Shown piece by piece: positions 27,355-35,850 of a DNA stretch of 64,000 nucleotides; within the stretch, counting starts at the first letter, position 1, and each line of letters begins with the position of its first letter. Origin of the DNA: DATBAT01 sp963824805 (GTDB lineage Bacteria; Acidobacteriota; Terriglobia; Terriglobales; Acidobacteriaceae); NCBI GenBank assembly GCA_963824805.1, contig CAWGQZ010000019.1, forward strand, positions 1-64,000, read 5' to 3'. Position numbers and translations under genes: made by a program. The notes below the pieces were generated by a model. The model saw only the letters and a program-made list of their open reading frames with translations, searched no databases and was not told the origin of the DNA.

Positions 27355-28455
27355 TTAAATTCCCAAGCCTTTGGCAACCGGGGGATAGGCGAAGCGATAA
27401 ACCTGGCTGTCGATTTGCTTCCGCAGGTTTTCCCAAAGGTTGTCAGGCATGGAAACAAAGACCTGCACAACTTCGGGATCGAACTGCCGACCTGACCACT
27501 TTTGAATTTCAGCTTTTGCGGCGCCTACAGTCTGTGCGGGCCGATAGGGACGGTCAGAGGTGATGGCATCCAGGGTGTCGGCGACCGCGAAGATTCTTGC
27601 GCCCAAGGGAATCTCATCACCCTTCAGACCCCGGGGATAACCGGTTCCGTCGAATTTCTCCTGATGGGAATAGACGATATCGGCGGCCTCTCCCAAAAAC
27701 GGAATCTTCTTCAACATCTGATAACCGTGATAGCAATGCTCACGCATAATCGCCACTTCGTCAGGGGTAAGAGCGCCGGGTTTGCGAAGGATGGCATCGG
27801 GAATTGCCATCTTTCCGATGTCGTGCAGAAAGGCTCCACGGGCAATGATTCGTATCTGCTCATCGGGAATTCCCATTACCCGGGCGACGGCGATGGTGAA
27901 TGCAGTCACCCGTTTGGAGTGACCTTCGGTTTCAGCATCCTTCAGATCCAGTGCATCGCCCAGCGCTTCCAGCGTGATGTCGTAGGAGCGCTCAAGATTG
28001 GCCCATGCTTCTTTCAATTGCCGGGTACGCGCATCAACCTTGGCTTCCAGGTTGGTCTGGTAGGCGCGATTTTCCAATTTTAGGCGGCGATTCTCCAGCG
28101 CGCGTCTGACTGTCGCAAGCAACTGCTCTCGTTCGAAGGGTTTAAGCAGATAATCGTAAGCGCCATTGCGCAGCGCTCCCAAGGCAACCGAAATGTCATG
28201 GACGGCTGTGACCATGATGACTGGCATATCGGGAAAGCGTTCTTTCGCCCGCTCCAGCAGTTGCGTCCCGTTCATCTTGTCCATCATCAAGTCGGTGAGC
28301 ATGAGCTCGAATTCCTCACCGGATTCAAGCAGCGCCAATGCCTCGACACCGGAGCCAGCCTGACGGCAGCTGTAGTTCGCGCTGCCCAACATGGACGAGA
28401 CAATCTCGCGGATCGCCTCTTCGTCGTCGACTACGAGTATCCGTTCCTGTGGCAT
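27355..28455 (-). CDS. Response regulator with HD-GYP phosphodiesterase output
   Basis: A 366-residue two-domain regulator. Residues ~5-120 form a receiver: acidic pair in VVDDEEA, phosphoacceptor Asp in LMLTDLMMDKMNG, and conserved Lys in LLKPFE. A helical linker rich in Glu/Arg leads to the HD-GYP domain (~165-350). Its metal ligands are visible in HSKRVTAF, HDIGKMAIPDAIL, MREHCYHGYQML and HQEKFDGTGYPRGLKG. HD-GYP domains degrade cyclic di-GMP. It is divergent from the large histidine kinase at 28586, 130 bp away, which is probably its cognate sensor. Confidence 0.94.
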   Translation of the reverse strand: MPQERILVVDDEEAIREIVSSMLGSANYSCRQAGSGVEALALLESGEEFELMLTDLMMDKMNGTQLLERAKERFPDMPVIMVTAVHDISVALGALRNGAYDYLLKPFEREQLLATVRRALENRRLKLENRAYQTNLEAKVDARTRQLKEAWANLERSYDITLEALGDALDLKDAETEGHSKRVTAFTIAVARVMGIPDEQIRIIARGAFLHDIGKMAIPDAILRKPGALTPDEVAIMREHCYHGYQMLKKIPFLGEAADIVYSHQEKFDGTGYPRGLKGDEIPLGARIFAVADTLDAITSDRPYRPAQTVGAAKAEIQKWSGRQFDPEVVQVFVSMPDNLWENLRKQIDSQVYRFAYPPVAKGLGI

Positions 28456-28585
28456 GGAGAGTTAAGTGTAAGGCCCATTCTACAGCAGCACCGAGGTTCC
28501 CAAAGTAATGGCAATCAAGGGGAAAACACATCAGTAACCCCGGGCTGCGTGCTATCAAAGGGAGGGCCATATTGGTCCTCCAGGG

Positions 28586-31500
28586 ATGAATCCGACTACT
28601 CTAGGTGCCTGTTTTGCGCTAGCGGAGCTCACTGTCGTGCGGTCGACGCCGCACGAATCGGCTGTGCTTATTATGCTGGCCGCCAGCCTGCTGGTCTTCC
28701 GCACCTTCCGCGAGCGCTATCTGTTGGTCTGGATCCTGGCTTGGTCAGCGTACTTCGTTTCGCAATGTTCTTTAAGCGGGGCGGCCTCGGGGCCGTCTCT
28801 TCTCGCAGCTTCTGGCCGAGCGGAATTTGTGCTCGCCGTCTGCCTGTTCGCGGCCACCGTCTTTCTCTACACCCACGCGCGAAAACTGATATACGTGCTT
28901 TGCTATGTCGGGGCGGGGCTCACGGTTTACGCCTTTGTTTCAGGACTCTTTCAGCCTGACGAACTTTTGATCCGAGTGCCACTTGAGGTTGGATACCGGC
29001 TGGTAGCCATATTCGCCGCTATCCATCTTGTCCGCTGCCGCTGGGCGCGGTGGGAAATCGGATCATGGTTGCTGAGTATCAGCCTGGTGATGTTGCACTT
29101 ACCCTGGAGGGTCTTCACCGAGCGGATTCCGGTAGGCCTTGCCTTAATGTCCGACATGGTACTCGGGCTCAGCTTGTTGATCGTAGTTTTTGACGATTCC
29201 AAGACGCGCACCCGCAGGCTTGGGGTAATCAACGCGTTAACCACCAGCATCATGCGTGAACAGCAACACGGGCCCATGATGGCGACGGCTCTCGAGGAGC
29301 TGAAGCGGTTGATGAACGCCAAGGCAGCGTGGCTACGGGTTCTGGAAAACGGCAAGCTGGTAATCGCGCAACACATTGGACTGTCTCCCGCATTTCTGCA
29401 GGAACGCCTTTCGATTCCCATGGAAGACTCGTTCGAACGAACCCTAAGCGATGGCGGTCCCATTGTCGTGGCTCCGGCTTCGGTGGACGAATCAGGTACG
29501 GTAATTCTGAGCGATGAAGGCTTCCACCATGTAGTCGTAGTTCCCGTTCGGGGAAAGAAATCCGTAATTGGGACGCTTAATCTCGGTAGCCCGCGCGGTG
29601 TGTCTTACACCGTCGACGATATGGAGTTCCTGGCCACCACTGCCTTGCAGCTCGGACTCGCGGTAGAGAACCTCCAATTGCTCGAGCAGATACTTCGCTC
29701 GCATCGTCAGTGGACGAACACCTTTGATTCCATTCAGGACGTGATCCTGCTTCACGACGCTGATTTCCGGATCATGAAATCCAACCGCGCGTTGCAGCAG
29801 AGACTGGGCCGTGCGGTGGCGGACGTGGTTGGCAAGACCTGTGGAGATGTGCTGCCCAAGACGCAGATCCGGTGGCAGGGCTGTCCCTATTGCAGCGAAG
29901 GAGATGAGACTCTGTACGAGGGATTGGACGCCTGCTTCGGCGGCTTCTCCATGGTCTCAACATCTTCCTACACAGACCAAGTCACGAAACAAAAGGGCAC
30001 GATTCACGTCATACGCGATGTCACCGACCGCCGTATCGTGGAAGAAAAATATCGATTGTTGTTCGAACAGATGCAGGAAGGTGTCTTCGCGGCGACACCC
30101 GAGGGTAAGCTGCTCGATTGCAACGACGCCTTCGTTCGCATGCTGGGCCACACTAGCCGATCGGAATTGATGGCTCTGAATCTCGACCGTGAACTGTACG
30201 CTTCTCCGGAGCAGCGCGAAAAATTCCGGCAGGAAGTGGAAGTCCACAATTACGTCCGAAATTTTGAAGTTACTCTGCGCAAAAAGAGCGGCGCCTTACT
30301 TACGGCAATGGAAAGCAGCTTTGCTACCCGGGACGCGAGCGGAAAAATCGAACGCTATCAGGGATTTCTCCTCGACATCACCGAGAAGAAGAAGGCGGAA
30401 GACGAAATCCGACGCCGTAATCGCGAGCTGAACGCTTTGAACGCGATGGCTGTAATTGCCACCCAATCCTTTGACTTGGACGAGATCTTGAACCTCACCT
30501 TGCGGCAAGTTCTAGGGCTGCTCGCTGCAGAAGCTGGTTCGGTGTATCTAACCGATGGCGAGGAAGGAATCTTTCGACGGCGCGCAGATTGGGGCCAGCG
30601 TAGCAGTGACCGTCCCCGTCTGGGTGAAATACGGTTGCCGGGAGGGTTCGGTCACCTGGTTACTCTATCCCGGACAGAAGTCATTACCCCGGACTATCTC
30701 CCACACTTACCGCCACTGGTGGCCGAATTCATTAAAGCCGAAGGGCTGTCGGCCTGGATTTGGGTGCTGCTCTGGAGCAAAGACAAACCGGTCGGCATGA
30801 TGGGGGTGAGCCGAAGCCATGTTCGGGACTACTCTACCAATGATGAAAATCTACTGGTGGCCGTCGCGCGGCAGCTAGGCACAACTATTGAGAAGGTGCG
30901 CTTGTACGAGGAAACCTGCCGGGCTTACGAGGACCTTCGCCGCACTCAGGAGCAATTGCTGCAGAGCGAAAAGATGTCTGCCGTGGGGCAACTGATCGCC
31001 GGCGTCGCTCACGAATTGAACAACCCACTCACCGCCATTCTCGGCTACGCCCAACTTCTCGAAGGCGAAGGCCTGGGAATCCGTGCCGCGGATTTTGTCA
31101 GCAAGCTTTTCAAGCAAGCACAGAGAACCCACCGGGTGGTGCAGAACCTGCTTTCGTTCTCGCGCCAGCGCAAGCCCCAGAAGCAGCCAGTGGATGTTCG
31201 CAAGGTGATTGAGGAGACTCTGGCGCTGCGCGACTACGACCTCAAGGTTCATCGCATTCACGTCGAACGCGAAATCGCAGCCAGCATTCCCGCCGTCACA
31301 GCTGACGCGCACCAATTGGAGCAGGTGTTCCTCAACATTGTGAACAACGCCGTTGACGCCATGCTTGAAAAGGCGGAAGGAGGAAGGCTCACCGTGCGCG
31401 TCTCTGTCATCGAAGGATACGTGCAGGCTGAGTTCCTTGATTCCGGGCCTGGAATCAAGGAGCCAAATCGCATTTTCGATCCTTTCTACACCACTAAAAG

Positions 31501-32074
31501 CGTGGGTAAGGGCACCGGTCTGGGACTAAGCATTTGCTATGGAATTATCAAGGAACACGGAGGAGATATTTCGGCCCACAACCGCAAAGAGGGAGGCGCC
31601 GGTATCATCATTCGCCTGCCATCGGCGGGAGTGATTGCCGGCCATGACTCAGCTCCGGTAGCTCCTCGTCGCGATGCAGCCATTGCAGGACGCATCCTGC
31701 TGGCGGAAGAGGAAGAGGCCGTGTTGCAATTCGAGCACGACGTCCTGGTCGGAGCCGGCGCCGAAGTGGTGACCGAGATATCGGAGGATCGCGCCAAAGA
31801 TCAGTTGACGAAAGAAAAGTTTGACGCCTTGGTCATCAACGGCAAAGTCACCGGCGGATGGGATGCCCCCGAAATCTACCGCTGGCTCGGAGAAACCCAG
31901 CCCGACCTCCAGAAACATGTTCTGTTCACGTTCTCCACGCTTCCTGAGCCGGAGATCCGCGACTTCCTGCAGCAGCACAATCTGCCATCGCTGGTAAAAC
32001 CGTTTGAAGTCGCCGATCTTATCGCTCAAGCCAAGCGGTTATTGCAGAAGACACAGGCAGCCTCCGCTGGCTAA
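28586..32074 (+). CDS. Multidomain membrane hybrid-type histidine kinase with degenerate receiver
   Basis: A 1162-residue sensor kinase. About seven membrane helices occupy residues 25-205. A GAF-like domain (~225-375), two PAS domains (~385-490 and 495-610) and a second GAF (~630-785) follow. HisKA has the phosphorylated His809 in GVAHELNNPLTAILGYAQLL. The HATPase (~910-1030) has NIVNNAVDAM, DSGPGI and GKGTGLGLSICYGII. The C-terminal receiver-like domain (~1045-1160) keeps the acidic cluster and the Lys in LVKPFE. The acceptor position is Asn1085 (ALVINGKV) instead of Asp, so it should not be phosphorylated normally. It is divergent from the HD-GYP regulator gene. Confidence 0.93.
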   Translation: MNPTTLGACFALAELTVVRSTPHESAVLIMLAASLLVFRTFRERYLLVWILAWSAYFVSQCSLSGAASGPSLLAASGRAEFVLAVCLFAATVFLYTHARKLIYVLCYVGAGLTVYAFVSGLFQPDELLIRVPLEVGYRLVAIFAAIHLVRCRWARWEIGSWLLSISLVMLHLPWRVFTERIPVGLALMSDMVLGLSLLIVVFDDSKTRTRRLGVINALTTSIMREQQHGPMMATALEELKRLMNAKAAWLRVLENGKLVIAQHIGLSPAFLQERLSIPMEDSFERTLSDGGPIVVAPASVDESGTVILSDEGFHHVVVVPVRGKKSVIGTLNLGSPRGVSYTVDDMEFLATTALQLGLAVENLQLLEQILRSHRQWTNTFDSIQDVILLHDADFRIMKSNRALQQRLGRAVADVVGKTCGDVLPKTQIRWQGCPYCSEGDETLYEGLDACFGGFSMVSTSSYTDQVTKQKGTIHVIRDVTDRRIVEEKYRLLFEQMQEGVFAATPEGKLLDCNDAFVRMLGHTSRSELMALNLDRELYASPEQREKFRQEVEVHNYVRNFEVTLRKKSGALLTAMESSFATRDASGKIERYQGFLLDITEKKKAEDEIRRRNRELNALNAMAVIATQSFDLDEILNLTLRQVLGLLAAEAGSVYLTDGEEGIFRRRADWGQRSSDRPRLGEIRLPGGFGHLVTLSRTEVITPDYLPHLPPLVAEFIKAEGLSAWIWVLLWSKDKPVGMMGVSRSHVRDYSTNDENLLVAVARQLGTTIEKVRLYEETCRAYEDLRRTQEQLLQSEKMSAVGQLIAGVAHELNNPLTAILGYAQLLEGEGLGIRAADFVSKLFKQAQRTHRVVQNLLSFSRQRKPQKQPVDVRKVIEETLALRDYDLKVHRIHVEREIAASIPAVTADAHQLEQVFLNIVNNAVDAMLEKAEGGRLTVRVSVIEGYVQAEFLDSGPGIKEPNRIFDPFYTTKSVGKGTGLGLSICYGIIKEHGGDISAHNRKEGGAGIIIRLPSAGVIAGHDSAPVAPRRDAAIAGRILLAEEEEAVLQFEHDVLVGAGAEVVTEISEDRAKDQLTKEKFDALVINGKVTGGWDAPEIYRWLGETQPDLQKHVLFTFSTLPEPEIRDFLQQHNLPSLVKPFEVADLIAQAKRLLQKTQAASAG

Positions 32075-32081
32075 CTTCAGA

Positions 32082-32381
32082 CTACAAACTATCTTTAAGC
32101 CCCTTCGCAAAGTCCTTGAGAGTCGCCTCATTGCGGCGGTACCACATCCAGTGTCCGATCTTTTTGGCCTCAACCAGTTCGGCTTTGGCAAGCACCGCCA
32201 TGTGGTGGGAGATCGTAGGCTGTGAAAGCGGGATTCGCTCCTCGATATCGGAGGCACAAAGCCCGGCGTTTTTTCCGATGGAGTTGGATCGTTTCTCTTT
32301 GAGCACTTTCAGGATGCGGCGGCGTGTGGGATCGGCAATGGCACGTAAACGGCGGTCTAAATTCTGCTCCGAATGATTCAT
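32082..32381 (-). CDS. ArsR-family winged-helix repressor
   Basis: A 99-residue winged-helix regulator. It begins with RRLRAIADPTRRRILKVLKEK, the usual ArsR opening. The recognition helix region is ASDIEERIPLSQPTISHHMAVLAKAELVEAKKIGHWMWYRRN. No CxC metal-binding motif of the classical arsenic or cadmium sensors is present, so the signal is unknown. It is divergent from a small molybdopterin oxidoreductase gene with a 69-bp gap, a layout suggesting that it represses that gene and itself. Confidence 0.92.
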   Translation of the reverse strand: MNHSEQNLDRRLRAIADPTRRRILKVLKEKRSNSIGKNAGLCASDIEERIPLSQPTISHHMAVLAKAELVEAKKIGHWMWYRRNEATLKDFAKGLKDSL

Positions 32382-32386
32382 ATGAA
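32377..32386. promoter_or_regulatory. Palindrome overlapping the arsR-type start codon, candidate operator
   Basis: TTCATATGAA is a perfect 10-bp palindrome that contains the ATG start codon of the ArsR-family gene. Winged-helix ArsR proteins bind short A/T-rich inverted repeats near their own start. The site fits autoregulation, but the assignment is by position only. Confidence 0.35.
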
Positions 32387-32450
32387 CTACAAATAAAAGC
32401 CGAATTGATGGCTGTCAATATAGACGAATTACTCCATTCATTGGTCTAGA

Positions 32451-33071
32451 ATGAGCGCGATGTTATTCGAAGGAAACGAGCGTCGCCAACGCGAGCAGGA
32501 AATGAAACGCGAGGGAAGGCTGCCGCCGGGACAGTCTCTGACCCTCAAGTGGCCTGTGTTGCACTATGGATCTGTGCCGAAATTCGACGCCGCCCGTTGG
32601 GATTTTCGGGTCTACGGATGGGTGGAATCTTCGATAAGACTCAATTGGAACGAGTTTAATGCGCTGCCCAAAGTTGAAACCCAGAGCGATTTTCACTGTG
32701 TAACTCGCTGGAGCCGGTTCGACAACCGGTGGAGGGGCGTATCTGTCCGCGATCTTTTGGATCTCGCCAAACCCAAGCCGGAGGCGGCATTCGTGCTGGT
32801 CCACGCCGAACAGGGCTATACGGCGAACGTCCCGTTAGCCGACCTGCAGCGGTCGAATGTTCTGCTGGCGACGCACCACGACGGCCAGCCTCTTCCCGCC
32901 GATCATGGATATCCTCTGCGGCTGATTGTGCCACATCTGTATGCATGGAAATCGGTGAAGTGGGTTCGAGGGTTTGAACTGCTCGATGCGGACGCTGCCG
33001 GATTCTGGGAACAGAACGGCTATCACATGTATGGCGATCCCTGGAAAGAGCAGCGCTTCAATAGCAGGTAG
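32451..33071 (+). CDS. Small sulfite oxidase-type molybdopterin oxidoreductase
   Basis: A 206-residue protein made of one oxidoreductase molybdopterin-binding (SUOX) domain. The Mo-ligand Cys83 lies in DFHCVTRWSRFDN. Family segments include WDFRVYGWVE, WRGVSVRDLLDLAKPKP, HAEQGYTANVPLADL, LPADHGYPLRLIVPHLYAWKSVKWVRGFEL. No Tat or Sec signal is seen, unlike MsrP, so it should be cytoplasmic. A second ATG at 32460 could be the start. The heme partner is not nearby. Regulation by the divergent ArsR protein is likely. Confidence 0.87.
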   Translation: MSAMLFEGNERRQREQEMKREGRLPPGQSLTLKWPVLHYGSVPKFDAARWDFRVYGWVESSIRLNWNEFNALPKVETQSDFHCVTRWSRFDNRWRGVSVRDLLDLAKPKPEAAFVLVHAEQGYTANVPLADLQRSNVLLATHHDGQPLPADHGYPLRLIVPHLYAWKSVKWVRGFELLDADAAGFWEQNGYHMYGDPWKEQRFNSR

Positions 33072-33074
33072 CCG

Positions 33075-33590
33075 TTATTTCTTTAGGATCGGATTGTAGC
33101 CATCCGCGACCAGTTTGGCACGCACGGCTTCGGCGTCCTTGATATCGTTGAAAGGTCCAACCTGCACATGGAACAGTTTGTCGCCCGTGCTTGCGGCGAC
33201 GGCCGGATAGCCTTTTTTCTTCAGGGCATCCACCAGCGCCTCGGCGTCTTCCTGTTTGCTTACAGCCGCCACTTGGACAGAATATCCCGTGGCTGAACTG
33301 CTCAGATCGCCTTCCGAAGCCGGGCTGTCGCTAACCGGCGTGGGCGTCGGGCTTACCGTAGCTTTCGAGTCCGCGGTCTGTGGCGCTGTCATGTTTGATT
33401 TCGCAGCCGATGGGCGGACGCCTCCTGACAAGGCCGCAGCCGATGGGGTGGCGTTGGGGGGAACCACATAGCTCTTGCCAAGCTTGAAACCAAGGGCAAA
33501 AAAGACCGCGCACAGGGCCACCAGGCCAAAGAAAATGCCGACCATCTTGCCGGTGCCCAGCGTAATTTCGGTGTCGTCGGAACGCGCCAT
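33075..33590 (-). CDS. SPOR-domain membrane protein
   Basis: A 171-residue bitopic protein. A short cytoplasmic N-terminus is followed by one membrane segment (MVGIFFGLVALCAVFFALGFKL). Next come a Pro/Ser/Ala/Thr-rich periplasmic linker and a C-terminal SPOR domain (YSVQVAAVSKQEDAEALVDALKKKGY ... FHVQVGPFNDIKDAEAVRAKL). SPOR domains bind denuded glycan strands at division sites. It is third in a minus-strand series after nfeD and the slipin gene (41 bp gap). It also converges on the SUOX gene 4 bp away. Confidence 0.9.
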   Translation of the reverse strand: MARSDDTEITLGTGKMVGIFFGLVALCAVFFALGFKLGKSYVVPPNATPSAAALSGGVRPSAAKSNMTAPQTADSKATVSPTPTPVSDSPASEGDLSSSATGYSVQVAAVSKQEDAEALVDALKKKGYPAVAASTGDKLFHVQVGPFNDIKDAEAVRAKLVADGYNPILKK

Positions 33591-33631
33591 AGGAATTACA
33601 AGCTTACCCTGCCTGCCGCCTTAGCAAGAGT

Positions 33632-34417
33632 TCAGCTCTTGGTTCCTGTATCAGGTGCCTTGGCGAGAATGTTCCTCAGGCCGGCGAATACGTCCACCGG
33701 GACCGGGAAGACCACCGTCGTATTCTTCTCCACTCCGATCTCAGTCAAGGTTTGTAAATAGCGTAGCTGCACGCTGACTGGCTCGGTTGCCAGCAGGTGT
33801 GCGGCGTCCACCAGTCGTTGAGCGGCGGAGAATTCGCCCTCCGCGTGGATGATCTTGGAACGCTTCTCGCGTTCCGCCTCGGCTTGTTTTGCCATGGCGC
33901 GCAGCATCGATTCCGGCATATCGACCTGCTTTACCTCCACGTTTGCTACTTTCACTCCCCAGGGGGCGGTATGGGTATCAAGAATGCTCTGCAAGCGGAG
34001 ATTGATCTTTTCGCGATGGGCCAGCAATTCGTCAAGCTCCTGCTCACCGAGCACAGAACGTAAGGTGGTTTGCGCAAATTGCGAAGTCTGGTAGGCGTAG
34101 TTCGAAACCTCAACCACTGCTTTATTTGGATCCACGACCCGCAGGAAAATGACGGCGTTTACTTTGAGCGTCACGTTGTCACGGGTGATGATGTCCTGCG
34201 GCGGCACCTCAAGCGCTTCTTGTCGTAGAGAGATCCGTACCATGCGGTCAACAGGAGCGAAAACCAGGATCACACCAGGACCCTTTGCCGCGCCAAGCAG
34301 TCGCCCCAGGCGGAAGATCACGCCACGCTCATACTCGGCCAGGATCTTGATGGAACTCAAAATGTATAGAAGTACGATAACTACCACGACGGTACCGAAG
34401 CCAAATTCAAAGGGCAT
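33632..34417 (-). CDS. Slipin / SPFH-domain (stomatin-like) membrane protein
   Basis: A 261-residue Band 7 protein. The N-terminal hairpin membrane segment is TVVVVIVLLYILSS. The SPFH domain follows (EYERGVIFRLGRLLGAAKGPGVILVFAPVDRMVRISLRQEALEVPPQDIITRDNVT). It ends with a coiled-coil (MLRAMAKQAEAEREKRSKIIHAEGEFSAAQRL) and the conserved PVPVD near the end. It lies 58 bp after nfeD. Slipin and NfeD are partners: the NfeD protease cuts the hydrophobic C-terminus of the stomatin in archaeal homologues. Confidence 0.94.
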   Translation of the reverse strand: MPFEFGFGTVVVVIVLLYILSSIKILAEYERGVIFRLGRLLGAAKGPGVILVFAPVDRMVRISLRQEALEVPPQDIITRDNVTLKVNAVIFLRVVDPNKAVVEVSNYAYQTSQFAQTTLRSVLGEQELDELLAHREKINLRLQSILDTHTAPWGVKVANVEVKQVDMPESMLRAMAKQAEAEREKRSKIIHAEGEFSAAQRLVDAAHLLATEPVSVQLRYLQTLTEIGVEKNTTVVFPVPVDVFAGLRNILAKAPDTGTKS

Positions 34418-34475
34418 GCCTACCTCCAGAATGCTTTCGAGCGAGCGGAAGACGCTGCGGCGGATTGTATCTCAA

Positions 34476-35804
34476 TCAGTCACCGGTTGTTCTGCTTAAA
34501 GCCGGAACCGGCGCGGATTCTGTCACGGGATCGACCTCGACTTCCAGATCGTGCACACTCTTCACCACTACGCGCTTGCCCGCTGAAACGCGCTGGCGGG
34601 CGCGCGCGTCCCAGATCTCCCCATGCACGAACACTTTGCCGCATGGATCGAGGTCGGTCTGAGCTAGGCCGACTTCGCCAATCATTCCCTGAGGACCGGT
34701 AGTAACTTTATTAGCTCGTGCCTTCAAAGCAATCGTCATTAAAAATACGGTAATTGCTCCCAACGGCAGGCTAACCGCCAGTGCGGTCCAGAAACGGACT
34801 CTCATCTCCGGGATCGGTCCATCCACCAGCAGCAGACCACCCACAGTCAATGTGACGATGCCACCAATTCCCAGAACTCCGTGGGAAGCGAACTTAGCCT
34901 CCAGCGCGAACAGTACAAATGCCGCCAGAATCATGACCACGGCAGCGAAGCGGGTCGGCAAAATGTTCAATGCAAAGATGGCGAGCAGGATAAACACTAC
35001 GCCGACCGTTCCGGGAACGACGGCGCCGGGATGATTGAATTCGGCGTAGAGCGCGAGCACTCCGATCGCCAGCAGGATGAAGGCAACGTTCGGGTCCATG
35101 AGATATCCGAGAATTCGCTGCTTCAGTGTCATCTCATAATTCCGTATCACCTGTCCTGCCAGGTTGAGCGTGGCCGTCTCTCCATTGAACCGCTTGATGG
35201 TCTTGCCTTGTAGCTGTCGGAATATGTCCTGCTCGTTGGGTGCGACGTAATCAATCAGTTTATGCGACAGGGCTTCGCCATCGGTAAAAGATTTCGACTG
35301 ACGTACCGCCGTTTCCGCCACTTCAACATTTCGCCCGCGCTTTGCCACCACGGAGCGCATCAGCGCAGCAGTATCGTTCTCGATCTTCTCCTTCATCACG
35401 TCGTCCATCTTGCTGCCGCCGATGGTCACCGGATGGGCCGCACCGGTATTGGTGCCGGGAGCCATGGCGGCTACGTCCGCACTTTCCAGGATAAAAAATC
35501 CCGCAGAAGCCGCACGGCTGCCGCTAGGAGTGACATAAATGATCACTGGGATGGGCGATGCCACGATCTTTTCGATAATGCTACGCGTGGAGTCGAGCAA
35601 TCCTCCGGGTGTGTTTAGCTCAATAAGAACTGCCTGGTCTTTGTTGCGTTGCGCCTCCACCAATGCGCGCCCAATGTATTCGTCGGTGATGGGCTGGATG
35701 GTGTCGTTGACGACAATCTTCAGAACTTCTGCGGAAGAGGAGAGTGAGAACAGCAGTAACCAGCCGGCCAACGCGAACCTTCGCCAGGAACGAAGCAGCT
35801 TCAT
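34476..35804 (-). CDS. nfeD: NfeD family membrane-bound serine protease (long form)
   Basis: A 442-residue protein. The signal peptide is followed by a ClpP-like protease domain with Ser100 (SGSRAASAGFF) and Lys140 (EKIENDTAA), the dyad known from archaeal 1510-N. Four or five membrane segments come next (~235-380), then a C-terminal OB-like NfeD domain (GMIGEVGLAQTDLDPCGKVFVHGEIWDARARQRVSAGKRVVVKSV). It is the first gene of the nfeD-slipin-SPOR unit. Both catalytic residues are intact, so proteolytic activity is likely. Confidence 0.94.
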   Translation of the reverse strand: MKLLRSWRRFALAGWLLLFSLSSSAEVLKIVVNDTIQPITDEYIGRALVEAQRNKDQAVLIELNTPGGLLDSTRSIIEKIVASPIPVIIYVTPSGSRAASAGFFILESADVAAMAPGTNTGAAHPVTIGGSKMDDVMKEKIENDTAALMRSVVAKRGRNVEVAETAVRQSKSFTDGEALSHKLIDYVAPNEQDIFRQLQGKTIKRFNGETATLNLAGQVIRNYEMTLKQRILGYLMDPNVAFILLAIGVLALYAEFNHPGAVVPGTVGVVFILLAIFALNILPTRFAAVVMILAAFVLFALEAKFASHGVLGIGGIVTLTVGGLLLVDGPIPEMRVRFWTALAVSLPLGAITVFLMTIALKARANKVTTGPQGMIGEVGLAQTDLDPCGKVFVHGEIWDARARQRVSAGKRVVVKSVHDLEVEVDPVTESAPVPALSRTTGD

Positions 35805-35850
35805 AGACGCCTCGGCCTATTGTCGCTCAAAACCAGGTCCAGCACTAACT

